In this document: in pieces, positions 1-13,232 of the stretch
How positions within the stretch are numbered: position 1 is the stretch's first letter
Layout: each line of letters opens with the position of its first letter
DNA from: Siderastrea siderea
Lineage: Eukaryota; Cnidaria; Anthozoa; Scleractinia; Rhizangiidae
DNA length: 64,000 nt
Assembly: GCA_964030785.1 (NCBI GenBank)
Contig: OZ034968.1
Location: 73,702,427 to 73,766,426 of the forward strand
Reading direction: 5' to 3'
Notes under the pieces: generated by a model
What the model was told of the DNA's origin: nothing
Database searches by the model: none
The model's input: only the letters and a program-made list of their open reading frames with translations
Program-made: the position numbers and the translations under genes

Positions 1-115
1 TTGATATCTCTTAGTTCTCTTAGGCCTCTTAAATGTACAGCCGCAGTACTGAGGCAACTCATCATGAATACATCACGCTGCCAGGACGTCCGTGGTTTGC
101 GCTAACATATTAATT

Positions 116-155
116 TATAATATATAGATTTAGCCAAGCCTAAAAGCGGAGCTCC
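116..155. repeat. Short dispersed repeat, copy 1
   Basis: About 40 bp starting with a TATAATATATAGATTT block, followed by GCCAAGCCTAAAAGCGGAGC. It is nearly repeated in direct orientation at 16933-16974. Sequence outside this block differs between the copies, as expected for the end of an interspersed element. Confidence 0.5.
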
Positions 156-2639
156 ACATCTCTTTTTCATGCTTATTGGCCCGTAAAATACAGTGGATTT
201 TAGTTGTGCAGTTATTCCCCAAGAGGTGAAAAACAGCAAGGGAAAACATGCGGCCCGCTGACGAAACTGTGAGTTGGCTTATTTTTCTTCAAAGTGAAGA
301 CTTCAGCACGACTTTCACCGACAGCTCTTCTTGTAGCATTCTTTCGAAAGCTAGCTTATTAAGTTCAAGAAGAGTACTTGTAAAACTACAGTTGCTAAAA
401 AAAACCCACTTAAGTTGCTCCCGGTAGCGACTCGACAGACTTTTCCATACAAATACACATTTCTCACTGATTCCAATACATCGCTCTGGCTGTTTAGTTC
501 TGTTAACCATGAAACATTTCTGGAAATCTATCTTGCTAGAATAAATAATATTTTCCCGGCATCAAACCGCTTACTGACAAAAATTGCCCAAAAATTTTTT
601 TCGGAAACTTTCAAGCACACGTATAATTATCAAGAGAAACTGGCACAAGTTTTTCAACCGCGAAGTGTTAGTCGGGCGCTTTCAAGAACACATCCTGAAC
701 TAATTTTAGGAAGCTTTTAGAGTCTCATTTTAGACAAAATAGACTTAAACAGAGAAATGCTTTGCCTATACTTACTTAAATAAAGATTTTATTTCGATCT
801 GTAACTAAAGACGCACTGAAATGGCTTAGCGGTGAAAAACAAAACGAACACGAAAACATGCCACACTGAACTCACTCACTTAAACGGCGATTCTATGTTT
901 AGTCGCTAAATTGGGACAGAAATGTCATTCACTTCAAATGAAGAAACTAATGTATAACAATATAAGGAAGATAAAATATTCCACAACTGAACAAAAAACA
1001 TAAGGAGCTTTACACTAAGATTATAAACTTAAAAATGACGACAGAGCAACTCTTCAGGCGTTGAATACTTAATTACGAATTAGTCAAAACAACCCAATAT
1101 GCGTTGCCGTAGAAAAACAACCTACATTGAAAAAACAACCCAGACTCAGTCTAGAATAGTCACGATTTCCACTTTTCGAATAAAATACACTAGAATTGCT
1201 CTAAAAAAATATTGAAAATTACGCACTAAATTTCAAAAGGGAATTGAGGGTAATTAAGCCTTAAGGTGTCTGAACACAGTTTGCGCGCGCTCTACGATAT
1301 GTACTGCTGACGTGAATTAGCGCGCGCACAAAGCTGACAGCTTTAAGAAAAACAAACGTGGCGCCTGTACAGCGATCATTTTATTTTGTTCAGTGAAGAA
1401 TTTGTAAGCGTTTTTCTCTTTTCCGTCTTAACAAGCACACAGTTTGTTATGTGTGAAAACGTTTGTTTTTCAATGTATTAAAGGTAGTACTATTGGAAAA
1501 CACCCTGCCTTTCTGGGATTGTTTGTATGGATCGAGAAAGATCGACAACCCTCTCAAACGCTACGCATGCGCAGTCAACCAGAAAACTGTGACTGCATGG
1601 TTTAGTGGAAATGCACTGATTGCTACGGAACCGCTCGTTAGAATTTAATGAAATTCGGTAGAATAATGGTTCAGAACACGCGTAACTTGCCTGCAGACAA
1701 AAATTGAAATCTGACATAGGAAATGTTCAGAAAACGTTAAAATGCAAAACACAGAATTACAGAAGATCTCTCTGTCAAAATTTCACGAGACCAGTGTCAA
1801 TAGGCCAGTATTGCTCTGAGTTTTCTAGAGACAAATGATGGAAAAAATCTAACGACTGGATTTTCTGAAAATAAATCAAACCCATTATTTAATGCCGGAT
1901 TATTACCAGCTGCGTTGCCATGGCAACGGCATTCTGTCCAATGAAACATGTCAAGATATAATCTTTTTTAGTTGAACTTGCATCCTGCCAATTTTGGCTG
2001 CCCCACTGCCAGTGGTTTGAGAATAACGATGAATAACGCAAAGGTACAAGAAAACTGTGTTCGGCCATCTTAAGTTAAGCCTAATATCAGATTGCTCACT
2101 AATGAAAATTCCTTTCATGAATAAACACAGAAAAAGGGACATGAAACCTTCAAAAACATGAAATGTCATTCACATACGAAGCACTTGTTTGCCTAGGAAA
2201 GCAAACTGCATTCAATTTTCCCCTCGACTGAAGTTACTCGCAAGCCGGCAAACGGGAACTACAAGGTAATTTCACAGCTATTTTAAACAAGTTTTTAAAA
2301 CATTTCAAGAAAATTACCGTAATTTACTAAACATGTAAAGTCGCTCAATGAAACAAATTTTACAATGTAAATCCACAATCAAATCTGTAATTTACTTTAC
2401 CACTGAACTGAAAGAAGGACTTGAAAATCTAAACGAAAGTCGCGGGGTTTTTTCCAGATCTCCTTAGCTTTGAAAAAAACAAGTATGTCCTCGAACAAAG
2501 ATTTCTTGCCTTCAAGCTCTCCAATGACTTCTATATGCGCCATCGAGATTGAAACAATCCTTTTCCTTTTCATGATGAACTGTTACAGGTCTTCATTCCA
2601 AGAATGTACCAATTATCGTATTGAAAATCGAGCGTACGA

Positions 2640-2850
2640 GGAACCAGCCGCCATATTGTTTACATCAGCTACAAGAAAACATTGCATTCCGTCTCCCCCG
2701 GTCGGGTTGTCTTGGGACTCCCCTCACCCTCTCCCAGAACCTGTACGGGCGGGCGGGCGGACGTACGCTGACGTCAGGACCAAAATTTTTCGGATCAACG
2801 GGTTACCAAATTTGCTTACCCATGGTGCTCCGCCAGCTCCGCCATCAATA
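2640..2850. repeat. Dispersed GC-rich repeat, uninterrupted copy
   Basis: Shares a block of roughly 150 bp with 18340-18461 plus 24755-24830: a CCCGGTCG/TTGCCTTGGGACT segment, a run ending TACGCTGACGTCAG, then ACCAAAATTTTTCGGATC and a TTACCAAATTT segment. At the second site the same element is split by a 6.3-kb insertion, so this copy serves as an empty-site comparison. No coding capacity is evident. Confidence 0.6.
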
Positions 2851-4368
2851 CAAGAAGTGTGATAATTGATAGAAACAGCACTTATTTTGACAAATACTGT
2901 AAAATAGTAATAACAACACACTTCTGCTTTCCGGCCAAAACAGCGTTGTTTCAGAAAGGCACCCAAAATCTAGCACTTTGAAAACGGAGCGATTGAATCA
3001 CGTACGACTTACCTGTCAGATACCTAATAGGTACTTTCCTTTCAGTAGAATGTCAGCTGCACATGACAGTGTGCCTTAAACACAGGGATGCGGAAGGTAT
3101 TGGCTGAAGAACTGGCAAGACAAGATGCTCTGTCCCAATAGAAGATGCATGCTGTAAAAAAGCTGCCATAAAGTTGACAAGAATGTCCACGTGACACCGG
3201 TCACGCAACAGCTTGTGTAGAACTTTTAAAACTTCTTCTCCCTCTGTTTCGCTTTACGTAGTAACAGTATAAGGACAAATCAATGTGAGAATAGATTGAA
3301 GGAATGTTTTAGTTCATTCTTCGTGTGTCTTCTGCTGTGAATAAAATCCTCGAAACTGAGCTCCCCAAACCAGATCACCATCAAGAAGATCGACACCAAA
3401 AATTAGCATTATGCAAATTTTGGCAACACTGGTCCGCGAATTTTTGTTTTTGTCAGCGCGAGCCTGAATTACCCAGATTTTTTATCTCATATCATGATAG
3501 TAGCAGGACCGAACTTTATCACAATACTTATTTCAATTTGATATTACTTATACCAACGCCCATTCTAAGCCTCTGAAGTTACCCAATTTTTGCCTTTTTC
3601 CGAAGTGCGTAAAATGCCTTTGTTTCAAAGAGCCACCAAACCGCAGCAATAAAGCGAAACTCCAAGTGACTCCCATTGTTAGAAAGTAGAAGAGTATTCC
3701 TATCATCGAAAATTAAAAATTTTGAGCCTGATTTTTGCACAATTAATTAAGCAAAACCGTTTTTTCCAAATTTCCCGAAAACAATAGAGTTCCAGAAAGT
3801 TTAAATAATATTTTTGAAGATAGCTCCCCAAAAGTGTTCTTCTGGCAAGTTATCAGGATTTTCGATTTTTTGAGCCTGTCCACCGATTCTCGATATGTAC
3901 AGTCAGAGCCTCTTAAGTATCTGGTTTATTTATCCATATTTATGACATGTTCATTCAGTCCATGTTACATGTTTCCTGGTTTGTTTTAATTCTAATGGCG
4001 TAGACCATTTTATAAAAATTAACTTTTGTTGCCTTTGTTCGGAAATAAAAGGAATATTTTTGACACTGTTAAAAATCCAAGATGGTGGATTTATCAGTTA
4101 ATGACGTCATCGTTACAGTGTAGAGCGATAATTTAGGCGTCTCCCTTTTCTTCTAAGCCGAGAAACCAGCATGCTTCCTACTCCCATTCTAATCTCATAA
4201 AATTATTTTTTGAATAAAGAAAACGCAGACCGAAAGAGGTCAATCGTACACCTCTTATGCAGTCCTGATTTGCATGTAGTTCAAAGGCCGTCCACATCGC
4301 CTCTGGATTATTAACGTCCTCACTGAAAATTCTACTTATTATCTTTATTACCCATCTTTCTATGTCAG

Positions 4369-4506
4369 ATGCGCATACCACGGCTGATGTTGATTATCGA
4401 TGGAAGGGAGGAAAGTCACAAGGAGTTGAAATCGTTTCCAAGGAAATGGCTCAGTTTGACTTTGTTGGAGCGAAGACAACAACTAAAGCTAATACTAATA
4501 GTAAAG
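4369..4506 (+). CDS. Cys-loop channel exon: end of ligand-binding domain
   Basis: The acceptor TATGTCAG ends at 4368 and the donor GTAATC starts at 4507. The exon begins with two bases completing a codon (phase 2), then reads [14 protein letters not shown] and later [12 protein letters not shown]. This fits the end of the extracellular domain of GABA-A/glycine-type subunits (tyrosine/tryptophan strand, then the Q-F segment before M1). The visible ATG inside the acceptor region is not taken as a start, because the homologous frame clearly continues upstream. Confidence 0.85.
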
Positions 4507-5743
4507 GTAATCATTTTACTTGTTAATAATCTTCAACAACCATGGATGGTCATAAACTACAATGGGGGACATCTACAACTGTTGTTTGGGATAAGTTAAT
4601 TTGACATGGCGAATTTAAGCGTTCACAATGAAAATATAATAAGTTATTACGTGGATGGTCCATCTTGTGTTTGTTACAAGTAAACCTAATCCGGCTTCCT
4701 CAGATCATAGTCATGATCGGAGATGATCCTTTTTAATTACCAGCTACTCTATTCACAAACTATTATTATCAATTTTCCTTCGATATGGCGATATTTCATG
4801 GGAGTCTTTTTATAGTTTTCTGCCGGGCCGTCAAATACCCCTCGATTCCAACTACAAAACTGGGTAACATCTGGCACCTTGCTGATATTAGTTCCCCTAG
4901 CGTGAGCAAGCTTGTGGCTGAGGAGTTGAACTGACGAGCCAACAATTTTGAAAACTAATCGGACTCTTCTTTATTTTCGACGGCAACTCCGTTTCTTGAA
5001 TTCATTAATGCGAGAGTATTTAAATATGTCTTTTTTTTCACAATACATGAGCTTAAACAATGCACAGTCTGTGACCTGTCAGTTTCATACGTTAACAGAA
5101 TTCCTTTTTTTCACATTTTTGATCTTCAGGATCTTTTGCCAGTCTGCGTGCTTTCTTTACTTTCAAGCGTCGCGTGTCCTACTTCATCACGGCGACCTAC
5201 ATGCCAGCTGTTGTACTGGTGATACTTAGTTGGTGCTGTTTCTGGATCAGCCGCTCTGCTGTGCCCGCCCGAGTCACTCTCTCCATAACAACAATTTTAA
5301 CCACGATACTGCTCTATGGCTCAGTCAACTCCAACATGCCAAAGGTAATTTTAGCCATAATAAGCAATAATTCGCTTCGAATAGCTTTACCTACTTGCAA
5401 GCTAGTCATAATGTTTGTCAAGAAGATATGTTTGTTTATTGTAGCAGAATTCACGACTGTATGCTAAAAGCTAAACTAACTACACAGGGCGCATCACGTA
5501 ACCTGCGAGCCTTGGAGTAAAAAGAAAAATATTACAATATTTATAAACATAAAAAACTAAGAGGTACTTATGGAATAAAGAAATACTAAATCTAAAATCT
5601 AAAATCTAAACTATGCATAAACTAGATAAGATGACAGAGTTCTCCAGATTTGTCCATCCCTCCAGTTGCAACTGACTTTGAAAGTTCAGGCAATGTTGAG
5701 TGTGCCCGACAGTACCGCCTTATAATTATTATCATCATCATCG

Positions 5744-5810
<67 letters not shown>

Positions 5811-6893
5811 TATTATTATTATTCGTTTGTTGTTATAATGTTTGTAATTTAAACCGTAACAAATATCCTAAACATGAAGTACACTGCTGTAGGCCTCCGT
5901 CAACTCTAACATACAAAAAGGTGGTTGGTTGCTTGGTTGGTTTATTGGTTGGTTGGTTGGTTGGTTGGTTGGTTGGTTGGTTGGTTGGTTGGTTGGTTGG
6001 TTGGTTGAATGGTTGGTTGGTTGGTTGGTTGGTTCATTGGTTGGTTGGAAGTATTTCTCCTTTTTAAACAAGTAAATAAGTAGCTTGAATAACGCTTGAT
6101 TTGCCCTATCTTTGACGACAGGTCAGCTACAGTAAAGCTATTGATTACTTCCTCATGACGTCACTGGCGTTTATCTTCATGTCGTTACTGGAATTTATCC
6201 TTGTCCTTAACACGGATCCACGTTTTTGGAGCCAGAGGAGGAGAGAGGAAACAAATGCAAAGATGAAGTCACTATATAAGGTCGGTGACGTTATTTTTTT
6301 CAAATGAGACAATCTGATGGATTCGCAATCAGGCTTATCAAGGCCCATTTTTTAGATCGTTTTAAACAACGTTATAATATATTTAGCGCCATTTTTTCGC
6401 ATCGTTTTGTTTCAAAGCATTCGCAAAATTTTGTCTATTGTTGAGCTGATTTACTTGATCATAGGCTATCGATCTCAGGACTCAATATGTCTTTCAGCTT
6501 GAACCGCCTACCGAGTGATTAAAATCGTTTACCATTAACATCTGCCTGACGATTTAATATAAGTAGTAAGCACTCTAGTCATTTTTGTTGTTTTTGTTTT
6601 TGTGAAATTAAAGATCTTTTCTATTGATTTCTCAGGAGATTCCTCCCGACACCCTTGCCACCTTAATGGACAGCAAGAATAAACCAAATGAACTCCCCAT
6701 GGTATCTCGGAATGGACTGAGTAAAGAGGACAACAAGGGCCATCCCAAACCACCAACCAGAGTGAAGAGTCATTGGATCGACTGCGTGGCCCGAATTGCT
6801 TTCCCTCTAATTTACTTTTCATTCATAGGGTTCTATTGGATATACTATACGAACCACCCTGAGTCAGCTCTGGGTGAGAAAAGTCCTGAATGA
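4369..6893 (+). CDS. Cys-loop ligand-gated anion channel (GABA-A/glycine-receptor-like), C-terminal part
   Basis: Four exons, 4369-4506, 5130-5344, 6122-6280 and 6636-6893 (stop TGA 6891-6893), join in one frame to about 255 residues. Exon 1 gives the end of the ligand-binding domain (ADVDYRW, then SKEMAQFDF). Exon 2 gives the pre-M1 segment FKRRVSYF, M1 with [14 protein letters not shown], and M2. M2 begins PARV and reads [11 protein letters not shown], with the 9' leucine. Exon 3 holds M3 ([14 protein letters not shown]). Exon 4 holds a short M3-M4 loop and M4 ([17 protein letters not shown]). In this family the P-A-R-V intracellular end of M2 marks chloride-selective channels, so anion permeability is inferred. 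Phases match (exon 1 enters in phase 2 and leaves in phase 1, exon 2 leaves in phase 0). The agonist cannot be told because the principal binding loops lie in the missing 5' exons. It is on the same strand as, and about 7 kb before, the large chimeric channel gene. Confidence 0.9.
5130..5344 (+). CDS. Cys-loop channel exon: pre-M1, M1 and M2 pore helix
   Basis: Bounded by acceptor TTCAG (ends 5129) and donor GTAATT (5345). It encodes [15 protein letters not shown], the M1 helix with the conserved proline of ATYMP, and the M2 helix [17 protein letters not shown] followed by VNSNMPK. Residue 2' is Thr, 6' Thr and 9' Leu by the usual numbering from the PAR arginine at 0'. Confidence 0.92.
5722..5822. 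repeat. (ATC)n/(ATT)n microsatellite
   Basis: About 100 bp of almost pure ATC triplets merging into ATT, inside the intron between the M1-M2 and M3 exons. The poly-Met and poly-Ile frames read from it are artefacts. Confidence 0.95.
5926..6050. repeat. (GGTT)n microsatellite
   Basis: About 120 bp of GGTT tetramers with a few interruptions, in the same intron of the Cys-loop gene, ending about 70 bp before the next acceptor. Confidence 0.95.
6122..6280 (+). CDS. Cys-loop channel exon: M3 and start of cytoplasmic loop
   Basis: The acceptor ACAG ends at 6121 and the donor is GTCGGT at 6281. The 53 codons read [20 protein letters not shown], continue through [12 protein letters not shown], and end in a basic stretch (SQRRREE) at the start of the intracellular loop. 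VSY-KAID at the M2-M3 turn is typical of the anion-channel branch of the family. The donor is less canonical than its neighbours but gives the correct phase to the next exon. Confidence 0.88.
6636..6893 (+). CDS. Cys-loop channel last exon: M3-M4 loop, M4 and stop
   Basis: The acceptor TTTCTCAG ends at 6635. The exon encodes [19 protein letters not shown], a lysine/proline-rich loop, [17 protein letters not shown] with the rest of M4, and a short extracellular tail ending EKSPE. The cytoplasmic loop is short compared with vertebrate GABA-A subunits. Confidence 0.9.
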   Translation, partial: EIPPDTLATLMDSKNKPNELPMVSRNGLSKEDNKGHPKPPTRVKSHWIDCVARIAFPLIYFSFIGFYWIYYTNHPESALGEKSPE

Positions 6894-7070
6894 GAAGGCG
6901 TAATTCAGTTAAGTCGATCTCAAGTTTGGCCTCCTAATTATGGTATCTTATTTTAGATATTCATATTCGCTGCCCTATGGCGCGTTTAACTGCAACCACC
7001 AGAATCCTTCAATTTTTATTTTGTAAGAATATTGTTAATTCAAATCCAATTGAGAAGATAAAATTAAGAA

Positions 7071-7076
7071 AATAAA
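7071..7076 (+). promoter_or_regulatory. Candidate poly(A) signal AATAAA
   Basis: Canonical hexamer about 180 bp after the stop codon of the Cys-loop channel, in an AT-rich 3' region. It is the first AATAAA after the stop and the likely end of that transcript. Confidence 0.55.
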
Positions 7077-10000
7077 GGGAATTCTGGTGGTTTTATTTAA
7101 ATGATTAAGCTTTTGTTCTTAAGTTTACCCGCTTTTACGCCGGATGGTGTATTCTCATCGAGACAATTTTGTGTTCAACAATTGCAACACAAGGTCGAGC
7201 TATCTTTGAGGGAATGCCCAACAAGGCGTAGCCGAGCTGATTTTCCTTAATAGAAAACGCAGAGGCGTACTCTCACTGTGGAAAACTACGATATTTAGCT
7301 CGTATTTACAAAAAATCAAACGAAATTTTACTATCCAATGACATACCTGGCGAAAACAAAACGACGATTGAGTGAATCAGATTCACGTACTTGTAAGAGA
7401 CGACGATTTTTGAGCCAATGAGATTCGTGTATTCGCAATCGAATAAAGTGAATGTCTACTATAGATTGATACCAAATAATCTGCATCGATTAAGACCCGT
7501 TCTTCCTTGGCGGCCCATCATTGTATCTCAGAAAACTGACGTCACACGCGGCTATTTGGGGCTATTGCATCTGGCGGAGCAACATCCCCAAGGCCTTCTC
7601 CTCGTTGAAAATGATGAATCGGAGAAACCCCTGGCCGAGGCTGCTGAAATACTCCAAGAATTGTGGAGTATTTCGTCAAGTGACTCATGATGAAATGGCT
7701 TTTTTGGAGGTTGTTTCCAGCGTCTGGCGGCCCTGTTTGTTTTCTGCAATCTGAAGCCGTTGTTCAAACGAAACGAAGGACGATTTCATCTTGTTTACGT
7801 GAGCCATTTTGGCAGTCTTGGCAAGGATTTCTCCGATCGGCCATTTTGAACGAGGAGAAGGCCTGGGGATGAGACTACAACTTCTGGAGATTTTAGGATG
7901 ATATACAACCTCAAAAAATATGCATGGAGACTGTCGTTGGATATAAACTGTAAGGAGAATTGAAAGTTTAAAAGATTTTTGCCTTTGAAATAAAGGAGGA
8001 AGGTATTATTTTCTACGCTTGCCTAAGTTCCAACTGGAGAATACACAATTTTTTACTGTTTTTGTTGTCAGTTTCACTTTCGTTGCGATCGAACAGAGTT
8101 TTTAGAGTATTATCCTATTCTGTACTAAGATCAATAAAACGTGTTTTTGTTTTTACGTTATTAAATTTTCACTACCCTTCTATACTAAATGTACAAAGAC
8201 CAGTACATAGAGAGACACTGTATGATGATATAAAGTCTCTGGTACAAAAACCTTCGTGGTAAAGATTTATGGAGATCGTGTTTTGATCTTACGCCGGTTG
8301 CAAATGGCTTTGTATAAATTTTAGCAAACAATTACAGTTTAGTCAGAAGTAGCACAGTAACAGAACAATATCAAAGAGCTCAATATAAATTGAAAATGTT
8401 TTAATATAAATTGAAAAGGTTAAATGTAACAATGTGAAAGTTACATCTTTGAAAAATTAGACATCGCCGTTGATAATATCAGATAGCTTAACAATTAAAC
8501 CTTAGAAAGGAATCATTTAATGTTTGTCTAAGAGGATAAAAACGAATTTCGAGAAAGGTAATTTCGCTCGCAACCTTCTGTGTAAATAATGAGGAAAGTT
8601 TGATAAGTCCAGTTTGTATCTTTTTTATTTTTATTCATACAAATTAAATTAATTGAGAGGACCAGAGTAGGCCAAGCAATTATTGCAGGGATCTTATCGC
8701 GTTCCAGACGAAAATATAATGTGAGCATTCTGACCACACACATGTGCACGTTGCCTAAAAGTTTCTCTCAATAGTTTACAGACTGTAAGAGAGAGGAATA
8801 CCCTAATTTTCCTTAACGATTTTCATTCTTTAATAGCTGACTTAGCATTAAGCACATATTTCAATTAGATAACAACTGATGGTTATAATTTCATCCACTT
8901 TAAATAGCGATTGCTTGCACTAAAATTCTGTCCAAAAAAGCTTGTTTGAATTCCTGTTTGATAGGTAATTTAGTGTGGACGACACAATACAAAAGGTCAC
9001 ATACAATGAGCGCGGATGTTAAATAGGAAACATGACAATAACGTAAAAATTTACAAATTACAAGAAAAACAAATTGTTACATAACTGTTTAATACTTTTG
9101 TGCTAAGTGTGATTTTTCTTCAGTTTTTTTTCATTGTATTTTCCGCTATTTAGACAAGTAAAATGCATTAATTCAGATTAACTGTTATCCTCTAAATACT
9201 GACATAATTAGCGGTCAGGTTTTTAAAATCTACTGCATAGAAATGTGTTGAAAGGTTAAACGACTAACTGTATGTAGCACTACATAGCATGTACAGAAAG
9301 AACAGTTCAATGTTGATGCAAAATATCTTAAAGGAAGAAGTGGTAATTTTATTATACAGTGTGATAGTGATCACACACAAGCAACTCATTCTACCAGACT
9401 GAACCTGGCTGTTAACAATTAAGCACAGACCAGCAAGTCTCATATATAAGTAAATTTATTTTATATTTTAATTAAAATAAACAAGACGGTGATTGATTTC
9501 TTAAGAGCACTTTAAAAATTCCACGCAATGTAATAAACACGTACAATAAAAAATAACGTGAATTGTCATTGATTCGTGTCATGATGTAGGATTGTGGGAT
9601 ACTACTTGTGCCTCCTCTGCGTTTCACTATTTGTATCACGATGGCACATCGTGAGATGAACGATATTACATTAGTATTGTTCCCTACCATTATGGAGAGC
9701 AATCACATTTTTCACTATATGAATAATTCCTTATTCTGATAAAAGTGTTGATAATATCAATATTGAGGTCAACACTGTAAGCAACTGTACGGCAATTATG
9801 ACAGCTTTACCTAAATAAAATATTGTAAAGATAACATTTCTATCATCAAAATGATACAAATGTCTCTTATTCTTTACAAGCTATTGCGTAAGCTAGCGGC
9901 AATAAAATGGCAGCCATCTTACAGCCATCTTCTCTTGATCTACGGTTACGAAGTGATCATAAATTGGTCCTATCAACGGAATGTTTTTTTTCTTCTTTTT

Positions 10001-10309
10001 TTTCAAGAAGGGTAGTGACCTGTAAATGGAGGGCCTCTGACTGATCAGTTGAAGGTTCTCTGAAAACAATCTTCGTTAAACCTTTAAGAGAACTTCTTAA
10101 AAGGGGCTTTAATGGTTCATTAAGTGTTTTAAGTAAATGAACATAGTAAGATTAAGGAAATGAACATTTGACGTATTTAAGGCAAAATTAAAGATACAGG
10201 AAAGATTCTTTACTGCACGTTTAAGATACCTTTAGAAAACATTAAAGTTGTCATTTCGTTCTGTGAGTTACAGTGAGGAGGTCATTGACACTTTAAACGA
10301 CGAGATGCA

Positions 10310-10745
10310 TGGTTGTAAAGAGGAACCTCGCCTTACGGCCCTTACGTTATTACAACCACATAATTTTGGCCCAAATAATACTCAGTTAGGTATCTCTTTA
10401 ATCGGGCCACCCTGCTAACACGACCAACGGTCACATCAGGTCAAGCTCGAGTAATCACATTCATACTGGGTTAGCCCGCTGTACGCACGTAAACTTGAAA
10501 AATGAACGTATAAATATTCCTTTTATTTCAAGTACAGTACAATCAGAAAGAAACACAAGTTTTTTGGTTCTGTTGATCATTATTTTCACTATAGGTTCTC
10601 CCTTGTGTCATATATTTCCTCGCTTTTTTTTTGGTTATTTTTTTTTTGTTACTGCATGAAATCCTAGGCCAAACTCAATAATACAGACACCCCGGCCCGT
10701 CAATGCGGCCAGACTTGTTGGCCAGCGTAACAGGGTTACACTGTA
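10310..10745. mobile_element. Possible pogo/Tigger-like transposon remnant
   Basis: The left part has phrases resembling pogo-family ends (AACCTCG, then CGGGCCACCCTGCTAACACG ACC). The right part reads, on the opposite strand, AACCCTGTTACGCTGGCC. The ends are only weakly complementary and no transposase is present, so the identification rests on general resemblance. Confidence 0.25.
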
Positions 10746-13232
10746 TTGACAAAGTACTCGTAACGGGTGTTTCCACTGTAACATAAAGCCTTCTTTTACC
10801 TTACCTCAATCTTATGTTTTCCGATTTCAGACTACATCCTCGGGAATTTCTTCTTCGATTGCTTTCAGTAGGGTGATTGCACAAACCTCTATCCTTGTAT
10901 GGTAATAAGAACCAACTTTTAGAGAGTTTGCCAAATCTTTTAACCACTTTTACAAAACTTTCCCGGTGACTAGCTTGGAGGCGTGACTTTTAAGGGAGAA
11001 AATTACGCTGCACCCTCTTTAAATGTGAAGTTATTAGATTCTAAACGTTTTTCATCGTACGCAGCCAACACTTGGAGCGCCCAAAATCCGCAAACAAATG
11101 CTAAAAAAAAGCACCTAATTGTGGCAAATTTGAAAACTGTTACCATTATGGCTTACCACCCCCCCCCAAAAAAAATACTGGGGGAGAACCTGTGTATGCG
11201 AAAGCGATAAATCTATGCCTCATAAACCACACCCAGGGTCTAATGCCTTTGACAGGATGGGGGCTAGGTGAGTCCTGAAAACAGCGCCAGATTAAATTGC
11301 TCCAAGGTCTTGTGCTCAGACTCTTTGTTTCAGCTACAAATTCCATAGCATCACTTAACTGAAGATCGATTTCTATAAAACAACTCCTCAATGGGCTTTG
11401 GTGCAAAACATGTTTCTCGCATACGAGTTAACTCATCCCGGTCTATCTTCATTCAGCTCTTCAGCGAATGCTTATCTATAGTTACCTCCATTAGTTCTAT
11501 CCACAAACTATAATTGTACCTTTCTAGTATCACAGAGAGAGTCTTTAGCATCGAGATGAGCAAAATAGTAAATAAAGCCTGCACAATATGGGCAACTTGC
11601 TTGATCCGTGATTTATAACCTGCCTTGAATGAAAGCGTTGGCAGTCAGAAACTTTTCCTTTACTAGCTAGGTTTTGTTATGTTTTGCAGACTTCAAGCTT
11701 AAGTCTGCTTGTTAATAATTATTCTATTGTCCTGATTAGGTACCAGTCTTTCAGTCACTAAATTCATTTCAGCGTAACTTAGCCCAACGTTCACTTCTGA
11801 AAATGTACATTGAAGCATACAAAACGTCATTGTTTTTCTTTTTTTTACAACGTGCGTTGTTTTGCCATGTTTGTCACCGCAGTTTGCTTCTTATTCCTGC
11901 CAAGGTTGTGACTGTTTACCAGGCCTTGTTGAGTTCGCGGACGACGAATTGCAAGTCGAGACACAATGCACAGTGTTCCTGGTGTGAACGAAAAAACTCG
12001 TTGCCAGTCTTCTCAATTGAGTTTAAGACAACTACACATGTTTTTACCTATTACCGTCCAACCGAAAACTGCCCGCCAACTAAATTTAGAAAGAAAATAA
12101 ACCCAGCCGTTTAAAGAGACAACAAGAAGTTCTATTCATCTAACGCACATTTTTAATCAATAGCTCCTTTTTTAATTGGAATTGGCTACCATTTCAAGGC
12201 ACCGTTGACCAATTTAAGCTGTTTTCAGCTCTGTCGGTCAAGGTTGCATGCACATTAATTAAAGAGCTAATTTCGTTCGGTCACGTTACCTAAGAGGAAT
12301 GTATTAAGTCTAAAGCCAATTTGTTGTTTATTACTGCTCGTTGTGTCACATGTATAGAGTGTGAATCGCGACATGAATCTCCATAGAAATATATATCGGT
12401 ATAGTTATATATAGTCGACACAATAGAAATTACGTGCCGATAAAATGAAATAAAGTCAGGCAAAGTAACTGACCCTTATTAATGCCATCAATATGAATGT
12501 AATTTGCATTCACAAGTCAAGACCTTGTAGGTGGAATTAACAAACAAGCAATTGACCGAGGGGTAAGCTAAACCATGAGACGGACAGCTTAGAATTTTAA
12601 AAGACACTGTAGCATCCGTATACACTTTTGTTACAGCTAGTGTCTTCGACAAAAAACAACAAATCACAGAATTGAATTCGCTTTGATACATGAAACCAGC
12701 TAATTTCAGAACGATGCGAAAAAGAGTCGCTTAGAGAAGCGTAGTAAGGTATAACGAAAGTATGGCGAAGTTTAACGATGTTTAGCGCGTGCGACTGCGA
12801 TTCAACTGAAAAGAAAGAAAAAACACATACAACTTGAAATACAAAAATTACAAGTGAAAACGAAGCGAACGAAAAAGCAGTCAAAATACACGACGATAAA
12901 TGTAATTACAAACTAAAAACTTACGTAACTGTGATGAAATCTTTGCGAACAAGTCTTCATTTTGAAACTTAGCAACTAACTCCGAAACTGACGAACTGAT
13001 GCACTGAACTACGAACTGACAATCAGTTCTTGCATTTAAATTATATCGCATACGCACTAAGAAGTCCCATGGGTGGGTAATTAGTGAAAATATTTCAGAG
13101 CGCATACAAATTGCACGTAATAACGCAAATAAATTTTACAGATACCATTGCGTTGTTATGATGAATTGCAACAAATTTAATATTTGCAATATGTAAGCTT
13201 AATTTAAAATCAGTTACTGTACAAAATTTATA

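Larger units (their letters stand above)
1..4368. other. Non-coding, upstream of or within introns of the Cys-loop channel gene
   Basis: No exon could be supported on either strand. The open frames are short, lack family motifs and are not bounded by consistent splice sites. I looked for the missing 5' part of the Cys-loop receptor (signal peptide and the paired-cysteine loop) and did not find it. It probably lies left of the window, which would make at least the right end of this stretch an intron ending at the acceptor at 4367-4368. Two dispersed repeats are listed separately. Confidence 0.6.

Noticed and set aside
5622..5838. Poly-Met and poly-Ile open frames
   Set aside because: Direct translations of the ATC/ATT microsatellite in an intron of the Cys-loop gene.
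5868..6071. Gln-Pro-Thr-Asn repeat protein on the minus strand
   Set aside because: Translation of the GGTT microsatellite; no start context, splice sites or non-repeat sequence.
7418..7872. Overlapping frames of 60-90 codons suggesting a small gene
   Set aside because: Several frames on both strands are open over the same GC-richer repeat-like block; no motif, and no splice or poly(A) context.
12488..13105. Series of minus-strand frames as a spliced gene
   Set aside because: Low-complexity Phe/Ser/Val-rich translations of AT-rich DNA without domain signals or consistent splice phases.
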